Shown here piece after piece: positions 8,944-17,195 of a stretch of DNA of 64,000 nt (positions are counted from its first letter, which is position 1; every line of letters starts with the position of its first letter). Source of the DNA: Saccharomycodes ludwigii (Eukaryota; Ascomycota; Saccharomycetes; Saccharomycodales; Saccharomycodaceae); NCBI RefSeq assembly GCF_020623625.1, contig NC_060204.1:434001-498000 (forward strand). The letters run 5' to 3'. A model generated the notes under the pieces. It was not told the origin of the DNA and did no database searches. It saw only the letters and a list, made by a program, of their open reading frames with translations. Both the position numbers and the translations under genes were made by a program.

Positions 8944-10701
8944 ATGTCATATAGAAATAACTATAATAAAAGACCCTATAAAAGCAATAACAACACTGGG
9001 TATTATAGGGGAGGAAGAGGGGGAGTAGGAAGGGTAGGGGCAAGAGGAGATACAAGAGATAACTATTATACTAAAAGACCACGTTACGATGGTAACAACA
9101 ATAATTATTATAGCAATGCCCCACAAGTATTGAGCCGATATAATAATAACAATAATAACAATAATAACAATAATAACAATAATAATAATAATAATAATAA
9201 TAATACTGGTGGTATTAGATCTAGTAGATTTAATCCAAATAGCGGTATTAGCACCAATAATAACAGAACTAGAACATTTGATTTGAATAATTTACCAAAA
9301 GGCCCCAGAGCAACGGTAATACCGATAACGGCAAAAAATAAAACTTTAGATATTAAACGACAACAACAAAGATATTGCATAACTTGCGGATATCCTGCCT
9401 TTAAAAAGTTGCAACAGGTTGGCGAGGGAACTTATGGGAAAGTTTACAAATGTGAGCATGCAAATTATTCAGATGAAAGTGTTGTTTCTAACAATGTCGA
9501 TACCAATAGTAAAAATCACGGAAACTTTCTAGTGGCGATTAAAAAATTACGATTAGATAATGAAAGAGATGGTTTCCCTATAACATCGATTAGAGAAATA
9601 AAGTTATTACAAATGGTATCCCAAACTGATACAAATTCTATGAATAATTATTTGAAGGACGATAAAGGGGCAGACCTTGGAAAAAACGGTAAAGAAATGG
9701 TAGACAAACACGATGTAAAGGATAACAAAAATATTAGTTTATTGGATGAAATAATGGTAACTCGTGTGAAGAACCACGATGGAATCATCAAGGATTCCAC
9801 TGCTTCTGATGTTCCAAACAGCATAGACTCAGACACAAGTCATACAACCAGTAAAAGCATCAACATGGTTTTCGAATATTGCGAATTGGATTTAATGGCC
9901 TTATTAAACTTTAGTTCGCTAGAAATAAAAATGTCAAACGTTAAGGACATTTTCCAACAAATATTAAAGGGTATATCGTTTCTACACTATAATAGAATAA
10001 TTCACAGGGATATCAAAAGTTCGAATATATTAGTGAACAAGCTGGGTCAAGTTAAAATAACGGATTTTGGCCTTGCGAGGTTTATTCCAAATGTTACTAG
10101 CTCCTCGTCTACTAATGTGCTCCTAGGACATGAGGAATATCTCAACCCATATTGTATAGGTAATAAACAGGGAAATTTTACAAATAGAGTAATCACATTA
10201 TGGTATAGACCACCGGAATTACTATTGGGTACTACGAAATATGGATTTGAAGTTGATATGTGGGGATGTGGATGCTTACTTTTAGAATTGCTTAACAGGA
10301 AATCGCCATTCCAAGGTACAAACGAATTAGAAACCTTTTATGACATAGTCATGAAGTTGGGGATGCCGACCTTGGAAAATTTACCTCAGCTATTTGAATT
10401 TCCTTGGACCTTTATGCTTTTGGGAAATCTAAACACAGCACCTACTATATCTTTTTTAAACAAGCTTTCTCAAGATGATGTGAAGGAATTGTGTCAAGGC
10501 TTATTGACTTATGATCAAAATAAAAGATGGAATGCTGATAAATGTCTAAAACATGATTTCTTCAATAAAAACGAACCATTAGCTGAAAGAATGACGTTTG
10601 CTGATGATCAAGAATGGCATGAATTTGAAGCTAAAAGAAGACAGAAGAGGGCCGCCATCAAGGCTAGTAATAATGCCAATAGTACTAAAACACATAGGTA
10701 A
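8944..10701 (+). CDS. CTK1: CTD kinase catalytic subunit Ctk1 (CDK12-type)
   Basis: This is the cyclin-dependent kinase of the CTDK-I complex, which phosphorylates Ser2 of the RNA polymerase II C-terminal repeats. The N-terminal 150 residues are Arg/Gly-rich (RGGRGG) and then Asn-rich, with an Asn run encoded by AAT/AAC. The kinase domain follows: glycine loop GEGTYGKVYKC, VAIKKL lysine, a PITSIREIKLL helix of the PSTAIRE type, HRDIKSSNIL, DFGLARF and TNRVITLWYRPPELLLGTTKYG. The 585-residue protein has insertions I do not expect in the family: about 20 residues before the catalytic Lys, about 80 between the C-helix and the hinge, and about 30 in the activation segment. Synteny (SDH3-TGL1-CTK1-HSK3) supports the name. 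Confidence 0.95.
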   Translation: MSYRNNYNKRPYKSNNNTGYYRGGRGGVGRVGARGDTRDNYYTKRPRYDGNNNNYYSNAPQVLSRYNNNNNNNNNNNNNNNNNNNNNTGGIRSSRFNPNSGISTNNNRTRTFDLNNLPKGPRATVIPITAKNKTLDIKRQQQRYCITCGYPAFKKLQQVGEGTYGKVYKCEHANYSDESVVSNNVDTNSKNHGNFLVAIKKLRLDNERDGFPITSIREIKLLQMVSQTDTNSMNNYLKDDKGADLGKNGKEMVDKHDVKDNKNISLLDEIMVTRVKNHDGIIKDSTASDVPNSIDSDTSHTTSKSINMVFEYCELDLMALLNFSSLEIKMSNVKDIFQQILKGISFLHYNRIIHRDIKSSNILVNKLGQVKITDFGLARFIPNVTSSSSTNVLLGHEEYLNPYCIGNKQGNFTNRVITLWYRPPELLLGTTKYGFEVDMWGCGCLLLELLNRKSPFQGTNELETFYDIVMKLGMPTLENLPQLFEFPWTFMLLGNLNTAPTISFLNKLSQDDVKELCQGLLTYDQNKRWNADKCLKHDFFNKNEPLAERMTFADDQEWHEFEAKRRQKRAAIKASNNANSTKTHR

Positions 10702-10852
10702 TAAAAGACGATGTTACAATTTAGAGAGGGGGGGGAAAGAAGAAAAAAAAAAATAAAGATAGTTTTGTATAATTTGGTCATTCTTTATATGATATTTATG
10801 TATAAAATATAATTATAAAATATTAAAGCGCATTAACATCTATATATATACT

Positions 10853-11185
10853 TTAAGCATCATTGTTATTTTCATCATCATTAAAAGCGTCATGTATTAG
10901 TTCTTGTTCAAAATATCTATTAGCACCCATCAATAATGACCCATTTAATACGCCGATACGGCCAATTACATCTCTGTTAGCTACCTGATTTAAAAATAAC
11001 AATTCTTGCTGAGTTATTGAAATCTGTTCCTTGAATTTTTGCAATTGAGTAGCTAAATTTTTATATAAACGTTGTTTTATTAGCAATGGGGTGTCTGTAT
11101 CCAAACAATTTGCAGAGTCATTATTATTAATATTTGTATTACTGGTGGGCATATTTGTACCTGATGTGTTAATAACTTTGGACAT
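10853..11185 (-). CDS. HSK3: DASH complex subunit Hsk3
   Basis: This small subunit of the DASH/Dam1 ring couples kinetochores to microtubules. The 110-residue product is longer than the 69-residue S. cerevisiae protein because of a disordered N-terminus and an acidic tail. The core KQRLYKNLATQLQKFKEQI, then VIGRIGVLNGSLLMGANRYF, matches the family pattern as I remember it (KQR.Y..LA, GS..IG...Y). It lies tail-to-tail with CTK1, as in S. cerevisiae, and head-to-head with SPC24 across 343 bp. Confidence 0.85.
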   Translation of the reverse strand: MSKVINTSGTNMPTSNTNINNNDSANCLDTDTPLLIKQRLYKNLATQLQKFKEQISITQQELLFLNQVANRDVIGRIGVLNGSLLMGANRYFEQELIHDAFNDDENNNDA

Positions 11186-11382
11186 AATTTATTTTATTTT
11201 TATTTTTTCTATATCTATGCACTATATTTTAGTTTTATTAAGTTGAATAAATAATTTCAACAATCTATAACTTTGTTGTTGTTTTAAATTGGTTTTTTTT
11301 TAATGGAGCCATTTATCTATTTTTTTTATCTATTTTTTTATCTATTTTTTTATCCATTTTTTTATCCATTTTTTTATTGATT

Positions 11383-11414
<32 letters not shown>

Positions 11415-11528
11415 CTAATTTGTAATTTTATATTTTCTGTATCTCAAAGCTTCGTTGCTTCGATGTCCAAGTAAAATAGATTATCCCATATCATACATAT
11501 ATAAACAATCAATTTTAAAAGCCAGCAT
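11186..11528. promoter_or_regulatory. shared divergent promoter HSK3 / SPC24
   Basis: This 343-bp gap must hold both promoters. It contains a T-rich tandem repeat (about 11300-11375) and a T run of about 27 (about 11386-11414). The SPC24 side is AT-rich without a clear TATA choice. Confidence 0.55.
11300..11375 (+). repeat. 12-13-bp T-rich tandem repeat
   Basis: About six imperfect units of the form ATCTATTTTTTT / ATCCATTTTTTT stand in the divergent HSK3-SPC24 promoter. They are followed by TTTATTGATTT and then a long T run. Confidence 0.75.
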
Positions 11529-12110
11529 ATGACTGTATCTACAATTAAAGAAGCTACTGAGTTATTGAGAGAAACAACATTTACGTTAAATAGAGATACT
11601 AAAACAGCAGCACCTAGCTCAATAAGAAAAATAAAAGAATCTTTAGAATCATTACACGATACATTTGATCAAAATATACAGCTTAAAACTGGACAACTAG
11701 TAAATTTAAATGAAAAGTATAATGATCTATCTGACAATATCAAAGTTTTAAATGACAAACACATAACAAATGAAAAAAAATGTCTAGATATTGATAGAGA
11801 AATAGACCAAGTAACTAAAAATATTAATATTTTGCAAAATGATATTATGATTTTACGGAATAAATTGGATGCTGATCTAAAAGAATATGTAGAAAATACT
11901 GATAATACAAATGGATCTGATATTCATAATCTGGATAAAGACACGACTAACTTCCTAAAACTTCAGTTATTTAAGAGTTTGGGATTGTTAATTGATTTGG
12001 AGAAGCACCAATTATTTATCAAAGAAAATGAAGTGTACAACTATGAAGATGAAGATACTTCCAATAAAAGCAATTTCATGAAAGCCAAATATATATGGGA
12101 TAAATTATGA
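11529..12110 (+). CDS. SPC24: Ndc80 complex subunit Spc24
   Basis: Spc24 pairs with Spc25 in the outer-kinetochore Ndc80 complex and docks it to the Mis12 complex and Cnn1. The 193 residues (S. cerevisiae 213) form a long coiled coil (about 15-135) and then a small globular end. That end reads LKLQLFKSLGLLIDLEKHQLFI and finishes FMKAKYIWDKL, close to the S. cerevisiae end (LKLKLYRSLGVILDLE ... YKTKYIWERL) as I recall it. In S. cerevisiae SPC24 lies on chromosome XIII next to ASC1. Here it is inserted between HSK3 and MRPL31, both chromosome XI genes, which supports an unduplicated ancestral order. Confidence 0.88.
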   Translation: MTVSTIKEATELLRETTFTLNRDTKTAAPSSIRKIKESLESLHDTFDQNIQLKTGQLVNLNEKYNDLSDNIKVLNDKHITNEKKCLDIDREIDQVTKNINILQNDIMILRNKLDADLKEYVENTDNTNGSDIHNLDKDTTNFLKLQLFKSLGLLIDLEKHQLFIKENEVYNYEDEDTSNKSNFMKAKYIWDKL

Positions 12111-12306
12111 ATTACTACTACCATTGCTAATAATAATAATAATAATAAAAGATTTTTTCTTTATTAAAATTCATTCTTTATTTCTATTTCTTATTTCTTA
12201 TATAGATATTTAAAAATAGATAATATATACATGGAAGTCTTATTATTAATAGTTGGACACTTGTAAAATCAACCTGAATTACAGCACAGAATAATAGGTG
12301 CTGCGT

Positions 12307-12702
12307 CTAAAAGAATTGTGGATTTCTTCTATTTGATAATCTTGTCCATTTAGGAACTTTGTGAATGCCCTTTCTGTACCCTTTACTATATTTGGAATAA
12401 ATAGTATATTTGTCAACAGGGCTCATTTGTTCTTCTCTTGGAAAATTCTTGGGTTTACTTAAAAATGCTAAACTTTTAACTCTTGGTTTTAGTAATTTCT
12501 TCATAACTATACTTTTTTCAAAAGGAATATTTTTACTTTCACAACGAGAGACATGCAAACCTAACTTTAGATTATCTAAAACTTTATCAACCTGTTGCAA
12601 TCTACCTCTTTGTCTGGCTTTTTGTAAATTGGACATCTTCCATGGTATTTTCCACAACAACCCACCCAAAGCAGGTTTGGTACTTTTAAAACAACCAAAC
12701 AT
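12307..12702 (-). CDS. MRPL31: mitochondrial large-subunit ribosomal protein Mrpl31 (mL60)
   Basis: This is a fungus-specific protein of the mitochondrial 54S subunit. At 131 residues it has exactly the length of the S. cerevisiae protein. It starts MFGCFKSTKPALGGLLWKIP and shares RQRGRL, GLHVSRC, KPRVKSLAFL, the MSPVDKYTIY region and the end GYRKGIHKVPKWTRLS. It is basic throughout, as expected for an rRNA-binding protein. It is divergent from CMC1, another mitochondrial gene, and keeps its chromosome XI neighbourhood. Confidence 0.96.
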   Translation of the reverse strand: MFGCFKSTKPALGGLLWKIPWKMSNLQKARQRGRLQQVDKVLDNLKLGLHVSRCESKNIPFEKSIVMKKLLKPRVKSLAFLSKPKNFPREEQMSPVDKYTIYSKYSKGYRKGIHKVPKWTRLSNRRNPQFF

Positions 12703-13162
12703 GACTAGATATTTATTTATTTTCCTTTTTCACTTGTTTTGAAATACCTATGCAAAAAAGAAAAAAAAAAGATTATTTCTTTTACTGATGAACTGACTTT
12801 GAATATTCGAATAATTGGCGTTAGAAAAGGCAAATCCAACAAAGAACGAGTTTCAATTTCAAGGAAAAAAAAAAAAAATAAAATAAAAAAAATAAAAAAA
12901 AAAATTTCTGTTTTCTTTTTCGTTTGTTTGTTGCCTGATTTAAAAATAAAAAATAAATTAAACCGAACAACCAAAAAAATAAAAAAAAATAAAAAATTCT
13001 TGGATTAACATTTAAGAATTATTCAATCAAGCTTGAATAATTGTATATAACAATAAAAACACAGCTTTCCAATTCATATTAAATACCTGAATAGAGAAAT
13101 ATACAACAATTGAAAAAAAAAAAAAAAATATTACCTAACTCAGCTTATACTTTATCACCCTC
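12703..13162. promoter_or_regulatory. divergent promoter MRPL31 / CMC1
   Basis: The 460-bp gap between two divergent mitochondrial-protein genes is full of A-rich runs (about 12764-12775, 12866-12902, 13114-13128). Open frames across it are lysine or phenylalanine runs and are not credible. Confidence 0.55.
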
Positions 13163-13540
13163 ATGTCTACTACAAAGGATATCACCCCTGTTTCAAATGA
13201 CAGTTCAAGTAACAAAAATATAATTTCTGATACCAACCAAACCTCCAACGAATATAGAAAATCCCATAGATTACCTTTATGGGTTTTAGGTCCAAGAGAT
13301 GAACAAGAAGCTAGAACCAATTTAAAAAAAATGGCATATGAGAAATGTGATATTTTTATCAAAGCTATGGCTGACTGTGCTAAGCAGAATGGTATCAAAG
13401 TGTTTCCTGAATGCAATCCACAAAAGGAAAAAATGGCAGAATGTGTGTTGTTCTATCAAACAGACGAGTACTTGGACGAGCAACGTGATTTAATGGTACA
13501 AAAAAAGATCAAAATTATGGAAGATCGTTTGAAAAAATGA
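13163..13540 (+). CDS. CMC1: twin CX9C protein Cmc1 (cytochrome c oxidase assembly)
   Basis: Cmc1 acts in the mitochondrial intermembrane space in copper handling and early Cox1 assembly, imported by the Mia40 disulfide relay. Two CX9C motifs are plain: CDIFIKAMADC and CNPQKEKMAEC, with a third Cys in AECVLFY. The segment LPLWVLGPRDEQEARTNLKK before the motifs is a strong Cmc1 signature. The N-terminus (about 35 residues) is polar and disordered. Length 125 residues (S. cerevisiae 111). Confidence 0.95.
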   Translation: MSTTKDITPVSNDSSSNKNIISDTNQTSNEYRKSHRLPLWVLGPRDEQEARTNLKKMAYEKCDIFIKAMADCAKQNGIKVFPECNPQKEKMAECVLFYQTDEYLDEQRDLMVQKKIKIMEDRLKK

Positions 13541-13977
13541 TAGCCATTTGTAAAAGAAAGGTGGGTTTATATTTGAAGGTACATCAAAAAAGCATCATCT
13601 TGTAAATATACGTGTATGCTAGAGAGGGTGGGGGGAGGGGGAAGAGAGGAAGAGAGAATTCAAAATACGCAAACTCAATAACTTCTGTGTAATATGAAAA
13701 ATTTTTAAATATAAAGCACGATTTTTAAAAAAACATCAAATAAACTAATAGAAATAAATTGGTCAATCAAGTAACATATATAAATATATACAGTAATGAA
13801 TAGAGATGGTTATGGAAACGAAATAATGTATTACTTGAAAAAATATGCATCTTTTCATCACACTTAATCATAAATCACTGGCATCTAAAAAAAAAGAAAA
13901 GAAAAAAAAAAAAAAAAAAAAAAAAAAAGGAAAAAAACGTAAAGTATATGTTATTATTATTACTAATGTAGGTACGA
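13541..13977. other. intergenic CMC1-APL2 (convergent ends)
   Basis: The two 3' ends face each other here. The gap has a purine-rich stretch with G runs (about 13621-13656) and a long A run (about 13900-13928). I see no gene. Confidence 0.6.
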
Positions 13978-14022
13978 TTAAAATAAATCAAGTAAATCTT
14001 GAGTATTCCTAGTGCTGTTTGG

Positions 14023-14061
<39 letters not shown>

Positions 14062-16200
14062 TTTTTGATCTAGTTGATTATTACTACTGGCATGATTATT
14101 TCCTATGGAATTAGCATTATTATTAGTGAAAATGGATGTTAGTAAAGTACTATTATTATTATTACTACTATTATTATTTATTTCCACGCCTCCAAACAAG
14201 TCACTTAGTTCATCAAATGTAGTACTATTATTGTTATTAACATCGTTAGCATTCTCAGCATCATTCCCATTCAAGTCCAATAAAATATCTTCATTCTTAG
14301 ATATCTCAGTTTGGGCCAAATTAGCCAATTCTCCAACGTCTTTGCCCCTAATAATATTTGAATTTTTATCCATCAATAATTTACTTTGTTGTACTGTTGC
14401 CATTTCATTAATGGGTTTAAAATAAACTGAACCTAATGTAGATAGTTGTTGTAACAAAACTTTTAAAACCGGTTCGGGAAATTTTTCTATGGTATCACTT
14501 ATTTTGGGCAAGTCACCCATGTCACCAGTATTGGTAACCGTACTTAATTTACTAATTAAGGATTCATCTATGGACAAACATCTCCAATACATAATAGCCA
14601 TATCTCTGATATCTATCTCTGTGGATTCTTTACTGCCCATATCTAAAGTTTTTTGCAGTATAGAACCCCCTAGAAGCTTATGATTTTTAACAACAGTTAA
14701 TAATATAGACATTTGCGTACAATTACCTTCTTCTGTAAATGAATCAACAAAATTACCTATCACTTGACTAAATTTCGGAAACTTGCTAGGATATTCTCCC
14801 ATTAGCCAAACTAAATTACATTTGCTTTCATCCTTAATAAGATCCTCGCACACCGTTGTCGCATAATTAACTATGCTATCCAAATTCTGAACAGTATTTC
14901 TAACAATCTCACATAGTGCAATTAAGCAGTCGTCAGGACAAGATGTTACTTGAGTAGTTAAAATTTCTACAATTTCAGGACTCAACGATGGACATTTAAT
15001 AGCTAAGGCAGACATGCACATTACGCTTTTATTCACCAATTCTGGGGTAAATTCAGTAACATATTCTCTTAGCTCTTGCAAAAAAGATTGATATTGTTTC
15101 AAGTTATTGGTTTTACTGTTACCAACAATGCGCATTAAAATATCCAATTTTTCCAACTTGACATACAACGGATCATTGAATTTTAGATAAAAAATACGAT
15201 ACTCTTTGGTTAGTATGGTAGGATATTTTTCCACAATTATTCTAATATTTTTCAAAGCAACGTATTGCAATTCAGGTGGCGTACTCATCATGCTAACTAG
15301 TGCAGATGCAACTTTGGGAAGATAAGAAGTAGCTGCCGAAGAAGTAAACAAAAATTCCACATTTTTCAAAACAACTTTAACACTGCCCAAAACAACGGCA
15401 GGATTGGCGTGTTGCAAATGGGGCACAACTCTATCTATAACTTTTTTGGCATCCATTTCGTCTACAGAATTGTACTCGGCAATTGAATTCAATATAGTGA
15501 CCCTACCCCACTCGCTGCTTTCATTCAATGCATTTAACAATTTTGTAATTATTGTATTGCTGTGATCATTTATTAAACTTTTATAATTAATGGTAGGGTA
15601 TAATTCCATTAATGAGGCCATTGCGTTACTTAAAACAATCGGATTACTTTCATTCTCTAACATTGGGATTAAGTCATCATGTACCATATTTAGACACAAT
15701 TCTTCGTTCAATTGAAATAATTTGCTAACACAAATCACAGCTGTTTTCCTAACATATGGATTATCGTCTTGTAAACATTTTCTCAAAGGAGTTTCGACAT
15801 ATTCCATAATTCTGTCAACACGAATCATGCACATGGTTCTAATAGCCATGCACCTAATCAATGGGTTGGGGTCGTTGCAATCAGAAACAAACGTGTTCAC
15901 GGCTAGAATACATAACTCAGGATGTGTTGTAGCATAATTCATTATGTATAAATATACTAGTTTTTTCTGTTCAACATCGGCAGTGGCCATATTGGTCAAA
16001 ACGTCCGGGAAAAGAGATGAAACATCCTTACCTAAAGTCATTTGTTGAATTGTTTTTTTTATAGCATCTTTTCTTGTTTGAGGATATGGAGATGCTAAAC
16101 AATTACGCAATTCTGATAGTTCGCCCTTTGATGAAACTTTAGGGGCAATACGAACTGCATTAGATATGAATTTCCTTATTTTTTTATCTAACGGTGGCAT
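13978..16200 (-). CDS. APL2: AP-1 clathrin adaptor beta subunit (beta-adaptin) Apl2
   Basis: This is the large beta subunit of the AP-1 adaptor, acting at the trans-Golgi network and endosomes. Residues 1 to about 580 are the adaptin HEAT/ARM trunk, with LRNCLASPYPQTRKDAIKK, LRKCLQDDNPYVRKTAVICV and HANPAVVLGSVKVV. The C-terminal 150 residues are an Asn-rich hinge. It has clathrin-box-like LLDLN (in EDILLDLNGN) and ends with DLLDLF. There is no appendage (ear) domain, matching the short yeast Apl2 (726 residues; here 740). CMC1-APL2-OCT1 order is as on S. cerevisiae chromosome XI, with ASC1 inserted. Confidence 0.95.
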
Positions 16201-16618
16201 TGGATACGAAAGTTCAGTTGGTGTATATTTGAAGTGTACCTTGGACGATTTGGAAGGATGTTTTTAACGCTTTATATATGTATGTATATATATATATATA
16301 TATATTACCCCTTTCTTTTTAAACGGATGATTGTAAGATCAAATATAAAAAGTAAAAAAAAAAAAAAAAAAATGAAAAAAATACACTAATCAGTTTGAAT
16401 ATATAAAAGGGTAAATAAATAAATGGAAAGTTGTTTGTTTCAATCATAAATAAAAAAAAAAAAAAAAAAAAAAAAAGTAAAAGTTTGTAAATAAAGCAAA
16501 CAATATGCCAAATTTTACTGCCATTTAATCAAATTTAAAGTACACAGAAATATCCCTAGAAATCCACCTGCAATCAAAATTTTATACCAGCCAATAAGCT
16601 GGGTGTTCCATAAATGCT

Positions 16619-16640
16619 TTATCCGAAACGTTACGGATAA
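16619..16640. promoter_or_regulatory. 22-bp near-palindrome, possible factor site
   Basis: TTATCCG and CGGATAA arms flank an eight-base centre built on AACGTT. The two half-sites face outwards as CCG-N8-CGG, a geometry seen with Zn2Cys6 factors. No factor can be named. Confidence 0.35.
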
Positions 16641-16786
16641 CTCATATTTTTTTTTTTTTTTTTTTTATTATCAAGAAAATTACTAAAATGAAATCCGTAC
16701 ATTATAATAATTGTTGAAATTAAATATTAAAAAAAAATTAAAAAAAAATTAAAAAAATGAAAAAAAAAACATTCTTAAGTATGTGT

Positions 16787-16797
16787 TGTATGGGTGT
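16787..16797 (-). promoter_or_regulatory. Rap1-type site upstream of ASC1
   Basis: The minus strand reads ACACCCATACA, which fits the ribosomal-protein-gene form of the Rap1 consensus (ACACCCRYACA). It lies about 400 bp upstream of the ASC1 ATG and is followed by T-rich sequence, as in ribosomal protein promoters. ASC1 encodes a ribosome-bound protein expressed with ribosomal proteins, so the placement makes sense. Confidence 0.6.
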
Positions 16798-17195
16798 TAC
16801 AAACCATTTGTGACATACTGAAAAATACGCTTAAAGGCTTTGACACCACCAGTGTAAATTTCATCACAGTGGTCACATAATTTAAACTTTTCCTAAATAA
16901 GAAAAAAAAAAAAAATTTTTTTCCTTTTGCACAGAAAAAAATTTTTTTTTTTCTTTTTCTTTTTCTTTTTTTTTCAGATTTTATTGCCATTTAGTATAAA
17001 TTAATGCATAATTTTACTGAACTTTTTATTCAGGTAGCTTTCCTTTCTTTTCTATATCAAGCTCCATCTTAATTTTTACTTGAACAAATACTGTTTTTAT
17101 TTATTTCTTGACTTACAAAATTTACTTTAATCTTTTATTAACTTTTTCACATTAATTTAAAAAAAAATCAAATCATCATAAATAGAATTTGCAAA

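Larger units (their letters stand above)
16201..17195. promoter_or_regulatory. divergent intergenic APL2 / ASC1
   Basis: Almost 1 kb separates the two starts. It contains A runs (about 16353-16371, 16449-16475), a 22-bp near-palindrome (16619-16640), a T run (16647-16666), a Rap1-type site (16787-16797), further T-rich stretches near 16935-16975, and a short coding-like stretch on the minus strand (16515-16664) described in the findings. Confidence 0.6.

Noticed and set aside
12739-13008. Lys-rich frame between MRPL31 and CMC1
   Set aside because: It starts with TTG and is mostly translated A runs.
13621-13656. G-rich stretch downstream of CMC1 considered as a quadruplex
   Set aside because: Its G runs are uneven and mixed with GA; it lacks the regular repeat seen at 1828-1877.
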